Program-made: the position numbers and the translations under genes | Part shown: piece after piece, positions 1 to 8,192 of the stretch | Layout: each line of letters opens with the position of its first letter | Position numbering within the stretch: the stretch's first letter is position 1 | Assembly (NCBI GenBank): GCA_016932895.1 | Contig: JAFGCA010000564.1 | Span: forward strand, 1-9,387 | From: Sedimentisphaerales bacterium | GTDB taxonomy: Bacteria; Planctomycetota; Phycisphaerae; Sedimentisphaerales; SG8-4 | Direction: 5' to 3' | Length of the DNA: 9,387 nucleotides | The notes under the pieces: generated by a model | Databases searched by the model: none | What the model was told of the DNA's origin: nothing | What the model saw: the letters and a program-made list of their open reading frames with translations, nothing else

Positions 1-3000
1 CACGCAGGAGGCCTATCAGGCAGTGGTGGACCATTCCCTCCAGGGCCTCGTGGTTGTCCAGGACATGAAGGTCGTTTTTGCCAATCAGGCGATGGCGGAG
101 ATCAGCGGCTACGGCGTCGAGGAGATCCTGGCCTTTTCGGCAGAGATGCTCGAGGCCTTTGTCCACCCGGAAGACAGGGAGAAGGTGTGGAAGTCCCATC
201 AGGCGCGCCTGTACGGGGAATCCCTGCCGGACCGCTACGCGTTCCGGGTCGTACGCAAGGGCGGCGAGGTTCGTTGGCTGGAGATCCATACCAGTCGGGT
301 GGAGTACAAGGGCCGCCCGGCCATACAGGCGGCTTGCATCGACGTGACCGACCGGGCGCATACCGAAGAGTCGCTCCGCGACAGCGAAAGGCGAAACCGC
401 GCCTTGCTGGATGCCATGCCGGATTTGATATTCAGACTGGACGCACATGGGAGGTTTCTCGACTACAAGACGGGGGAAGACAACTGGCTCTACGTGCCGC
501 CGGAGCAGTTCCTCGGTCGCACCGTGGCTGACGTGATGCCTGCGGAGACGGCCGCGATTGCCATGAGTCGCCTGGAGCAGGTCTTTGCAGACGCTCAGAC
601 CCGGACAGTCGAGTATCAACTGCCGACGCCGGACGGGCAACTTCACGATTTCGAATGTCGACTCGTGGCCTGCGGAGACCGGGAAGCCCTGGCTGTGGTC
701 CGGGACGTCGGCGAGCGCAAACACGCCGAGCGGCTCGGACAATTGCAGCGCGACGTTGCCGTCAAGCTCAGCAGTTTCTCCAACCTGCAGGAGGGCCTTC
801 AGTATTGCCTGGAGGCCGCGGTGGCGGCTTCGCAGATGGACTGCGGCGGGATATACTCCGTGAATGATACCGGCGCCTTTGAGCTCAGAGTGCATCTGGG
901 GCTCTCGGCGGATTTTGTGGAGGTTTCGTCCTTCCATGCGGCGGATTCGCGCCCGGCGCAGATCGCCATGCAAGGGCAGCCCCTTTACACCACGTATGAG
1001 GCCCTGGGGCTACCGCTGGAACCCGTTCAGCGGGCCGAGGGATTCGTCGCCGTGGCCGTCATTCCGATCCGGGACGAAGGGCGCGTCGTGGCCTGTATGA
1101 ACGTGGCTTCTCGCTCCGCCGATGAAGTGCTGCCGTGGTCTCGCCTCGTTCTCGAAACGATTGCCGCCCAGATGGGCAGTGCGATCAGCCGCCTGAAGGC
1201 CCGGGAAGCCCTGCAGCACTCGGAACGGCGTTTTCGCTCCCTGATCGAACATACGACGGATGCCGTCTTTTGTTACGAGTACGATCCGCCCATCGAGACT
1301 GATCTTCCCGTTGAAGAGCAGGTAGAGCGGCTCTATGACGGGGTGCTGGTCGAGTGCAACGATGTCTGTGCCAGATCGTACGGTGCTTCCCGGGCGACGG
1401 ACGTTGTCGGCAAGCGGTTGACCGATTTGTTTGGAACGATGCCGGGCAGCCTGGATGAATTGTTCCGGACGATGATACAGGCGGGCTACCAGGCGTGCGA
1501 TGGGGAAGGGGTGGAAAAGCTCCCGGACGGTCGTGAGCGACATTACTTGAACAACGGGTATGGCGTCGTTGCCGACGGAAAGCTGCTGCGGGTGTGGGGC
1601 ACGTTTCGCGATGTCACGGATCGCGTGCAGGCCCAGAGGCGTCTTCGCGAGTTGCAGGAAGTGGTCAACCGCAGTCCGGTGCTTGTTTTTGTGTGGCGTG
1701 TCGTACCGGGTCAGTGGCCGGTGGAGTTCGTCTCCTCCAACGTGGAGCAGGTTCTCGGGTATACGGCCGACGACTTCGCCGCCGGACGGATTTGCTGGGT
1801 GGACATTACCCACCCCGACGATCTGTCCCGACTGGAAGCGGAAGTGGCTCATTACCTCGAACGAGGGCAGTACGAGTGGTCGCAGGAATATCGCCTGATC
1901 ACCAAGTCAGGACAAGTCCGGTGGTTCACGGACCAGAACCTGGCTCTTGCTGACGACGACGGTCAGGTCGCCCGCATCCAGAGCATTGTGCTCGATATCA
2001 CGGATCGCAAACAGGCCCAGGAGGCGCTACAGGAGTCGGAGGCCAAGTTCAGGAATCTCGCCGAGCAGTCGCCCAACATGATCTTCATCAACGTGGGAGG
2101 GCGGGTCGTATATGCCAATCAGCGCTGCGAAGATGTCATGGGATACACGAGGGAAGAGTTCTACGGGCCCGATTTTGACTTCCAGACGTTGATGGCGCCG
2201 GAATGCAGAGATCCGATACGAAACAGCTTTCGCCGGCATATGAAAGGCGAGAATGTTCCGTCGGTAGAGTATGCACTCGTTACCCGAGACGGCCGAAGGA
2301 TCGAAGCGATCCTTACCACCAAGCTGATCAGCTACGAAGGATCTTCTGCGATTCTGGGGATCGTGACTGATATTACCGATCGCAAGCGCGCCGAGGAGCG
2401 GCTGCAGGAGAGCGAAACGCGTCTTCGTGCCGCCATCGAAAATCTTCCGTTCGACTTCTTCCTGCTCGATAAGACGGGGCGCTATGCCATGATCAACGCG
2501 GCGTGCAGGGAGCACTGGGGCGACGTCGTCGGCAAGAGCCTGGAGGAAGTGTGTCCGGACGAGCGCACCCTGGCTCTGTGGCAGAGCAACAATTCCAGGG
2601 CGTTTGCCGGTGAGGTTATCCGGGACGACGTCGTCCTGACGCCCCAGGGCAGGGAAGGATACTACCATAACATCATTTCTCCCATTCGTCGGGGCGAAGA
2701 GATTCAAGGTATTCTGGGCGTCAACATTGACATCACCGAGCGCAAGGAGGCCGAGGAGGCGTTGCGCTACCGCCTGGATTTTGAGGAGATGGTAGCGGGC
2801 GTATCCAACGCATTCGTCAACCTTCCGGCCGATGACATCGACTGCGGGATCAACCAGACGCTGGAGACCGTCGGACGCTTTGTCGACGTGGACCGGACGT
2901 ACGTCGTCATGCTGCATGACGACGGCGCGCGACTGAGTCAGGTCCACGAATGGTGTGCCGAAGGGATCGAGTCGTACAAGGACCGGGCACAGGGTTTTGA

Positions 3001-6000
3001 GATGCGATGGTTCCCCTGGACGGTGGAGGAGTTTCTCGAAAGAGGCGTCTTGAACGTTCCGGATGTGGAGGCTCTTCAGGGCGAGGCGACCCGGGCGAGA
3101 GAGCTTATGGAGGCGGCAGGGGTCAAATCTCTGCTGAATATTCCCATTGTCATTGGCGGGGCGCTGTTCGGTTTCCTGGGTTTCGCCGCCCTGCGCCGGC
3201 GGCGCACGTGGTCGCTCGATGAAGTTTCACTGGTGAAGATCGTGGCGGAGGTTTTCGCCAATGCTCTGGAACGCAAGCGTTCGGCCGAAGCACTGAAAGA
3301 ACGTCTGGCGTTTGAGACGCTTTTGTCGACCCTCTCGGCCACGTTTGTGAACCTTCCGGTTGGGGAGATTGACGCGGAAATTGAGTGCTGGCTCGGCCGG
3401 ATCGGGGAGTTCCTGGAGATCGACCGCGGTACCGTTGTCCAGGCGTCGGATGGTCATGGCGATATTGAGGTGACGCACGCGTGGGCCGCCGAGGGTCTCA
3501 ATCGTGCCCCCGCGACGCTGCCCAGGGACACGTTCAGATGGTTCCTCGATCAACTGCCGAAGGGCCGGACGATGGCATTCGCGCGCCTCGAAGACGCTCC
3601 GGCAGAACTGGCCGGCGAGCGGGAGTACTGCGTGCAGCAGGGTATGAAGTCCGTGGTTGTGATTCCCGTGACGTTGGGCGAATCGATCCTCAGTGCCGTG
3701 GTGTTCGCTTCCATGCGAGAGCACCGCACCTGGTCGGACGAGTTGGTCCAGCGGCTGCGGTTGGTGGGTGAGATCTTTGCCAACGCGCTGCTTCGCAAAC
3801 GCGCCGAAGAAGCTCTGCGGCGCGAACACAGGTTGGTTTCGCGCCTCATGGAAACGAGTCCGGCCGGTATCGTGCGCGTGGATGCCGGCGGCAACACCAC
3901 CTTCGCCAATCCGTGTGCGGAGAAGATGCTGGGCTTGTCGAAGGGCGAAATCACGCAGCGAACCTACAATGCCTCGCAGTGGCGGATCACCGACTACGCC
4001 GGTGCCCCCTTTCCGGACGAGGAACTGCCGTTCTCGCGGGTCATGCGGACGAGCAAGCCCGTGTATGACGTCCGTCATGCCATTTCCGCAGCGGACGGAA
4101 CACGCACGCTCCTGCGGATCAACGCGGCGCCTTTGTTCGACGAGGCCGGTGCGGTCGAAGGCATGGTCGCTACGATCGAGGATATCACCGAGATGGTGAA
4201 GGCCGAGGAGTCGCTGCGCGCCAGCGAGGAGCGGTTCCGCAATATTTTCGAGCACGCGGTGCTGGGCTTCTATCAGACGACGCCGGAGGGTCGTCTTCTC
4301 GCGGCCAATCCCTCTCTCGTGAGGATGCTCGGGTATTCCTGCTTCGACGAGATCGCCGATCTGAATGTGGAGCAGGAGGGTTTCCAGCAGGGTTACTCTC
4401 GCCAGGACTTCAAGGAGCGTATCGAGTCGCGTGGCCGGGTCATGGGGCTCGAATCGGCCTGGCGAAGGCGCGACGGAACGACCCTGATGGTGCGCGAGAA
4501 CGCCCGGGCGGTGCGCGACGAAGAGGGTCGCACCCTGTACTATGAGGGGACCGTAGAGGATATCACCGAATGGAAACGCGCCGAACGAGCGTTGCGGGAA
4601 TCGGAGCGGAGATACCGGGAACTCTACGAAGGAAGCCGCGATGGCACGGTCTCGGCGGACCTGGAGGGCCGAATCCTCGATTGTAATTCCGTCTTTCTGA
4701 ACATGCTGGGCTACAGCCTGGACGAGATCCGGGGTATGAAGCACGAAGATTTCACGCCGGCGCGATGGCACGCGTTCGAGCGGGACGTCATTCAGTCGCA
4801 AGTCCTGACCCGGGATTACTCGGATGTGTACGAGAAGGAGTACGTCTGCAAGGACGGGACGATCTTCCCGGTCGAGCTGAGAGCCTATCTGGATCGCGAT
4901 GGCGAGGGTCGGCCCGTTGGCATGTGGGCTCTCGTGCGGGATATCACCGAGCGGAAGAAGGCGGAGGCCGCCTTGCGGGCTTCGGAGCGAAACTACCGGG
5001 AGATCTTCAACGCCGCCAACGAAGCGATTTTCGTGCACGATCCGCTCACCGGGGCGATCCTCGACGTCAATGAGACGACGGTGCGGATGCTGGGCTACTC
5101 CCGCCGGGAGATCTTGCAGCGGACGGTGGGCGAATTGAGTGCGGACGAGCCGGCCTATTCCCAGCAGAAGGCGCTGGAGCGGGTTGCGAAAGCCGCCGGC
5201 GAGAACACCCAACTGTTCGAGTGGCTTCTGCGCCGCAAAGACGGAAGCCGTCTTTGGGTGGAAGTCAATCTCAAGAGCGCCGTGATCGGAGGCCAGCGGC
5301 GGGTGTTGGCCGTCGTGCGCGATATTGCCGACCGCAAACAGGCCGAGGACGAGGAGCAACGGCACTTGTCCGAGCTGACGCGCGCCTGGCATGCGAACAC
5401 GCTCGGTGAAATGGCTTCGGGGCTGGCCCACGAATTGAACCAGCCGCTGTGTGCGATTCTCAACTATTCCAGCGGTTGTCTGCGCATGACGCGGCGCGAG
5501 CACTTTTCGGTCGAGGTTGTGCGCAGCTCGATCGAGCAAATCTCCGGGCAGGCCGAACGCGCCGCCAATATCATCAAGCACATCCGTTCTCTTATGGCCA
5601 AACGGGACCCGCACCGGGCGACGCTCGATCTCAACGCGCTGGTGGTCGACGTCATGGATATGCTTCGCAGCGCGGCGGCCAAGCGCGGCGCCGTCATGAT
5701 ATCGAGATTTGCCCATGATCTGCCCGCCGTGGAGGGCAACGCGGTGGAGCTGGAACAGGTGGTGCTCAATCTCCTGCGCAACGCGCTGGAGGCCATGAAC
5801 GATCCGGACGTGACGCAGCGCAAGCTGACGGTTTCGACGTCCCGGCGGCCGGACGGCACCGTCCAGGTGGCCGTCTGCGATACGGGACGCGGCTTCTCGG
5901 CCGAACTGGCGGAGAAAATGTTCGATTCGTTCTTCACCACGAAGGAAGAGGGTCTGGGGATCGGGTTGTCACTGAGCCGCCGCATCATCGAAGCGCACGG

Positions 6001-6088
6001 CGGCCGCCTCCGGGCGGAGTCCGACGGCGCGTCGGGAGCGGCGTTCACATTCACGTTACCGTTTGAAGGAGTGGACCGTGGAAAATGA
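1..6088 (+). CDS. Giant multi-PAS/GAF sensor histidine kinase, FixL-type core (5' end outside window)
   Basis: This is a probable sensor kinase that autophosphorylates on His and passes phosphate to the regulator encoded next to it. Counting the codon at position 23 as residue 1, I see PAS domains at about 1-111, 121-233, 400-535, 541-662, 670-788, 796-908, 1266-1393, 1400-1518, 1526-1644 and 1654-1774, and GAF domains at 240-392, 916-1082 and 1095-1258. Most PAS units end in a D(I/V)T(D/E)RK-type PAC motif followed by a coiled-coil linker. The kinase core has H-box LAHELNQPL with His1803, N-box around Asn1916/Asn1920, G1 DTGRGF (Asp1953), F-box FDSFFTTK and G2 EGLGIGLS, so it looks catalytically intact. 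There is no transmembrane segment, so it is probably cytosolic. The frame is open to the left edge and the first codons (EAYQAVVDHS) look like a PAS N-cap, so the start lies upstream. The signals sensed are unknown; no FixL heme-binding motif is evident. Confidence 0.93.
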   Translation, partial: TQEAYQAVVDHSLQGLVVVQDMKVVFANQAMAEISGYGVEEILAFSAEMLEAFVHPEDREKVWKSHQARLYGESLPDRYAFRVVRKGGEVRWLEIHTSRVEYKGRPAIQAACIDVTDRAHTEESLRDSERRNRALLDAMPDLIFRLDAHGRFLDYKTGEDNWLYVPPEQFLGRTVADVMPAETAAIAMSRLEQVFADAQTRTVEYQLPTPDGQLHDFECRLVACGDREALAVVRDVGERKHAERLGQLQRDVAVKLSSFSNLQEGLQYCLEAAVAASQMDCGGIYSVNDTGAFELRVHLGLSADFVEVSSFHAADSRPAQIAMQGQPLYTTYEALGLPLEPVQRAEGFVAVAVIPIRDEGRVVACMNVASRSADEVLPWSRLVLETIAAQMGSAISRLKAREALQHSERRFRSLIEHTTDAVFCYEYDPPIETDLPVEEQVERLYDGVLVECNDVCARSYGASRATDVVGKRLTDLFGTMPGSLDELFRTMIQAGYQACDGEGVEKLPDGRERHYLNNGYGVVADGKLLRVWGTFRDVTDRVQAQRRLRELQEVVNRSPVLVFVWRVVPGQWPVEFVSSNVEQVLGYTADDFAAGRICWVDITHPDDLSRLEAEVAHYLERGQYEWSQEYRLITKSGQVRWFTDQNLALADDDGQVARIQSIVLDITDRKQAQEALQESEAKFRNLAEQSPNMIFINVGGRVVYANQRCEDVMGYTREEFYGPDFDFQTLMAPECRDPIRNSFRRHMKGENVPSVEYALVTRDGRRIEAILTTKLISYEGSSAILGIVTDITDRKRAEERLQESETRLRAAIENLPFDFFLLDKTGRYAMINAACREHWGDVVGKSLEEVCPDERTLALWQSNNSRAFAGEVIRDDVVLTPQGREGYYHNIISPIRRGEEIQGILGVNIDITERKEAEEALRYRLDFEEMVAGVSNAFVNLPADDIDCGINQTLETVGRFVDVDRTYVVMLHDDGARLSQVHEWCAEGIESYKDRAQGFEMRWFPWTVEEFLERGVLNVPDVEALQGEATRARELMEAAGVKSLLNIPIVIGGALFGFLGFAALRRRRTWSLDEVSLVKIVAEVFANALERKRSAEALKERLAFETLLSTLSATFVNLPVGEIDAEIECWLGRIGEFLEIDRGTVVQASDGHGDIEVTHAWAAEGLNRAPATLPRDTFRWFLDQLPKGRTMAFARLEDAPAELAGEREYCVQQGMKSVVVIPVTLGESILSAVVFASMREHRTWSDELVQRLRLVGEIFANALLRKRAEEALRREHRLVSRLMETSPAGIVRVDAGGNTTFANPCAEKMLGLSKGEITQRTYNASQWRITDYAGAPFPDEELPFSRVMRTSKPVYDVRHAISAADGTRTLLRINAAPLFDEAGAVEGMVATIEDITEMVKAEESLRASEERFRNIFEHAVLGFYQTTPEGRLLAANPSLVRMLGYSCFDEIADLNVEQEGFQQGYSRQDFKERIESRGRVMGLESAWRRRDGTTLMVRENARAVRDEEGRTLYYEGTVEDITEWKRAERALRESERRYRELYEGSRDGTVSADLEGRILDCNSVFLNMLGYSLDEIRGMKHEDFTPARWHAFERDVIQSQVLTRDYSDVYEKEYVCKDGTIFPVELRAYLDRDGEGRPVGMWALVRDITERKKAEAALRASERNYREIFNAANEAIFVHDPLTGAILDVNETTVRMLGYSRREILQRTVGELSADEPAYSQQKALERVAKAAGENTQLFEWLLRRKDGSRLWVEVNLKSAVIGGQRRVLAVVRDIADRKQAEDEEQRHLSELTRAWHANTLGEMASGLAHELNQPLCAILNYSSGCLRMTRREHFSVEVVRSSIEQISGQAERAANIIKHIRSLMAKRDPHRATLDLNALVVDVMDMLRSAAAKRGAVMISRFAHDLPAVEGNAVELEQVVLNLLRNALEAMNDPDVTQRKLTVSTSRRPDGTVQVAVCDTGRGFSAELAEKMFDSFFTTKEEGLGIGLSLSRRIIEAHGGRLRAESDGASGAAFTFTLPFEGVDRGK
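6065..6071 (+). promoter_or_regulatory. Ribosome-binding site of the response regulator
   Basis: GAAGGAG lies inside the last codons of the kinase gene, six bases before GTG 6078. It decides in favour of that start over the in-frame TTG at 6063 and places the regulator under translational coupling with the kinase. Confidence 0.8.
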
Positions 6089-6692
6089 TCATCCTGTCGT
6101 CTTTGTTGTGGATGATGACGAGGCGGTATGTCAATCGTTGAGCGTGTTGATCGGGGATATCGGCCTGGAAGTCAGAACGTTCACCAGCGCGCAGCAGTTT
6201 CTCGGCGCGTACGATCCGCAGCAGCCGGGATGCCTGGTGCTCGACGTGCGGATGTCGGGCATGAGCGGACTGGAGCTGCAGTCGCGGCTCAAGGAGCTGG
6301 GCTTTGAGATTCCCATCATCATCATTACCGGACACGCGGATGTCCCCATGGCGGTCGAGGCCATGAAGGCCGGGGCTCTCGATTTCATCGAGAAACCTTT
6401 CCGCGATCAAATCCTGCTTGACAACATCCAAAAAGCCATCGAGGTCGACGCGCAGACGCGCCGCACCCGGCAGGAGAGCCAGGACGTCCAGTCGCGCATC
6501 CAGAACCTGACGCGGCGCGAGCGCCAGATCATGGACCTTCTGGTTCTGGGCAAGACCAACAAGACCATCGCGTACGAGCTGGGCATCAGCCAGAAGACGG
6601 TGGACTTCCACCGGGCCAACATCCTGGACAAAGCGGGCGTCGATTCGGTGGTCGAGCTGCTTCGTCTGACGCAGAAGGCGAAGCTGCCGTAA
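6078..6692 (+). CDS. FixJ/NarL-family response regulator (REC + LuxR-type HTH)
   Basis: This 204-residue DNA-binding response regulator is the probable partner of the upstream kinase. The receiver domain spans about residues 5-120, with the acidic cluster D12-D13-D14, phosphoacceptor Asp56 in LVLDVRMSGMSG, Thr84 in the FixJ-like block IIIITGHADVPM, and Lys106 in EKPF. A linker leads to a LuxR/FixJ helix-turn-helix at about 144-197, starting LTRRERQIM and including NKTIAYELGISQKTVDFHRAN, which closely follows the FixJ pattern. I chose the GTG at 6078 because GAAGGAG lies six bases before it and the protein then begins MENDHPVVFVVDDD. A TTG at 6063 is in frame but lies ahead of the ribosome-binding site. 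The gene overlaps the kinase stop by 11 bp, which suggests translational coupling. Phosphorylation should promote dimerisation and DNA binding, as in FixJ. The target promoters are not visible here. Confidence 0.95.
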   Translation: MENDHPVVFVVDDDEAVCQSLSVLIGDIGLEVRTFTSAQQFLGAYDPQQPGCLVLDVRMSGMSGLELQSRLKELGFEIPIIIITGHADVPMAVEAMKAGALDFIEKPFRDQILLDNIQKAIEVDAQTRRTRQESQDVQSRIQNLTRRERQIMDLLVLGKTNKTIAYELGISQKTVDFHRANILDKAGVDSVVELLRLTQKAKLP

Positions 6693-6796
6693 GGGCCGGG
6701 CCTGCCCGATGCGGCGGCGACCGGACCGATACGACGAATCTCGTACGCCCGACGCCGCCTTCGTCGCCCGCTCTCGTGCGACCGCAGCGGGCGACG
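6693..6796. other. Structured gap between convergent genes; possible bidirectional terminator
   Basis: The gap between the response regulator stop and the hydrolase stop holds several inverted repeats. The best is a perfect 11-bp stem, CGTCGCCCGCT at 6762-6772 against AGCGGGCGACG at 6786-6796, with a 13-base loop; it ends exactly beside the hydrolase stop codon. A second nested structure pairs GGCGGCG (6713-6719) with CGCCGCC (6753-6759), with TACGA (6730-6734) and TCGTA (6741-6745) inside. Neither stem is followed by a run of T on either strand, so this is not a classical intrinsic terminator. It could block convergent transcription or protect 3' ends. Confidence 0.45.
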
Positions 6797-8131
6797 TCAC
6801 GGTCTGCGAGACTCTTTCTCGTCCCAGTGACGCGAACGGCTGCCGCGCGAGGTCCGCTCCTCGGCCGGCTTGCCCGTGATGTTCTGCGGGCCACTGGTGA
6901 CGTATCCATGCACGCCCTGCGCGACGTCCTCGACCTCCACCATCCACGCGTCGGGGGTCTTGCCCTGCTCGTAGCCTTCGTAGAGCGGCTCCGGACCTTC
7001 CACGCGGCGCATGACCACGGGGTACCACACGATGTCACGCCACAGCGGGACGTCGTCGCAGTAGGCGTACCAGGCGCGGACCTGCACGAGACGGTTGCGA
7101 TCCTCGATGCGCGCGCGAAAGAGGATGCCGTCGTCCGTTTCTTCGTGGCTGACGTCGCGAATGATCGCCACGGGGCGGTCGTCGAACACGTGGGAGACGA
7201 ACATGCGCCAGACGATGAACTGCTGCGGCGACTCGGCCGCGTGGCGGTAGTTCGGAACCATCGAGACGATCCAGGGCTTTTCCAGCAGTTCCTGGTTGCG
7301 GGTGACGTTGAACATGGTGTACCCGTCTTCGTTGGTCGCGCCGAGATAGATGCACTTGGCCGTGACGTAGCGCCGGTTGGAAAGCGGCGATACGGCGGCG
7401 TACTCGGTTCCGACCTTGCGGCCCCACTGTCCCTCCATTCCCATGAAAACGACCCCGGCCACGTTGTCCGGGCGGATGGCGGCGGCGGTGTACGCCGACG
7501 GCGCCCGCTTGCTGTGCCCGCCGATGACGGCCCGGATGTCGCGACGCGGAATCTTCAGCGTGTCGGCGAACACGTCCATCGCGCGCAGGTAGGGGATCGC
7601 CAGGCGGAAGAAGTAATGATTCGTCGCTTTCCGGGGCACCCCCTCGGCCCAGAGATTGCGGATGCTCCATTCGCGTCCCGGATTGTCGGGCGTGGAGCCG
7701 GGGTTGGGCAGAATCATCGTGGGGTAGCCCGGCTTGGTGGCCATGGGGTGTCCGTAATTAACCAGGAAGGACTCGTGAAAGTGACGCTCGATGCTCCCGA
7801 CGATCACCACCTTGCCCCGGCGCGAGGGCGATTGCAGGAGCTTCTCGTCCGTCGGGATCAGCATCACCAGATGATGGGTCAGCGGCTTGCCGAAGACCAT
7901 CTGGCTCACGAACCGGCCCTCCACGCGTCGCAGCGTGACGGAGGGATCTTCGGCCGAAGGGACGACCCGGTCGCTCTCGACGATGAATTCCAGGGCCGGC
8001 TGGTCCCGCATGAACTCCTCATACAAGTCCCGAACCGGCGCGTGGAGATCCGCGTCCGCCGGCTCGACGCTCCACGCCGCACCGGCTCCGCACAACGTCA
8101 CAAACACCGCTGCCACTGCAAATCTGTTCAT
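6797..8131 (-). CDS. Secreted alpha/beta-hydrolase, PhoPQ-activated pathogenicity-related (PqaA-type) family
   Basis: This is a 444-residue exported protein. Residues 1 to about 21 (MNRFAVAAVFVTLCGAGAAWS) form a Sec signal peptide, probably cut near residues 19-21. The family block AIPYLRAMDVFADTL leads into the nucleophile elbow GGHSKRAPSAYTAA with Ser207. The acid is probably Glu268 or Asp269 in GATNEDGY, and VPNYRHA carries the probable catalytic His297. A beta-rich C-terminal part contains VRAWYAYCDDVPLWRD and ends near GPQ, followed by a charged tail of about 25 residues. Length and order of these blocks fit the PhoPQ-related family, whose biochemical substrate is poorly defined; the name comes from Salmonella PqaA. 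The ATG at 8131 was chosen because a strong AAGGAGG lies ten bases upstream; the ATG at 8140 directly abuts that site and would add only MNA. The gene runs convergently to the two-component operon and no PhoP box was recognised. A related esterase-like hydrolase is the main alternative. Confidence 0.8.
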   Translation of the reverse strand: MNRFAVAAVFVTLCGAGAAWSVEPADADLHAPVRDLYEEFMRDQPALEFIVESDRVVPSAEDPSVTLRRVEGRFVSQMVFGKPLTHHLVMLIPTDEKLLQSPSRRGKVVIVGSIERHFHESFLVNYGHPMATKPGYPTMILPNPGSTPDNPGREWSIRNLWAEGVPRKATNHYFFRLAIPYLRAMDVFADTLKIPRRDIRAVIGGHSKRAPSAYTAAAIRPDNVAGVVFMGMEGQWGRKVGTEYAAVSPLSNRRYVTAKCIYLGATNEDGYTMFNVTRNQELLEKPWIVSMVPNYRHAAESPQQFIVWRMFVSHVFDDRPVAIIRDVSHEETDDGILFRARIEDRNRLVQVRAWYAYCDDVPLWRDIVWYPVVMRRVEGPEPLYEGYEQGKTPDAWMVEVEDVAQGVHGYVTSGPQNITGKPAEERTSRGSRSRHWDEKESRRP

Positions 8132-8141
8132 AGCATTCATA

Positions 8142-8150
8142 CCTCCTTCT
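8142..8150 (-). promoter_or_regulatory. Strong ribosome-binding site of the hydrolase gene
   Basis: On the minus strand the sequence reads AGAAGGAGG, a near-perfect anti-16S match. It is ten bases from ATG 8131 but only one base from ATG 8140, which favours 8131 as the start. Confidence 0.75.
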
Positions 8151-8163
8151 TGATGGCGTGACA

Positions 8164-8192
8164 AAGATACCACAACCGGCGCCCGAAGCCAA
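8164..8192 (-). promoter_or_regulatory. Candidate sigma70-like promoter of the hydrolase gene
   Basis: On the minus strand TTGGCT (8192-8187) and TATCTT (8169-8164) are separated by exactly 17 bases. Each box matches the -35 and -10 consensus at four of six positions. Transcription would begin near 8157, giving a leader of about 25 bases with the ribosome-binding site inside it. This is inference from consensus only. Confidence 0.4.

Noticed and set aside
23..25. GTG with AGGAGG 11 bases upstream as the true start of the kinase
   Set aside because: The upstream in-frame codons read TQEAYQA, which continues the normal PAS N-cap, and no stop separates them from the left edge. The spacing is also long, so AGGAGG is likely chance coding sequence.
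3227..5716. 829-codon open frame on the minus strand inside the kinase gene
   Set aside because: It is antisense to a strongly supported PAS/GAF region. Its repeated patterns mirror the repeated PAC motifs, and long antisense frames are common in GC-rich genes.
6063..6065. TTG as start of the response regulator
   Set aside because: It precedes the ribosome-binding site, while GTG 6078 has ideal spacing and gives a typical N-terminus.
6776..8161. 461-codon plus-strand frame opposite the hydrolase
   Set aside because: It has no signal peptide or family motif and is antisense to a frame with signal peptide, ribosome-binding site and catalytic motifs.
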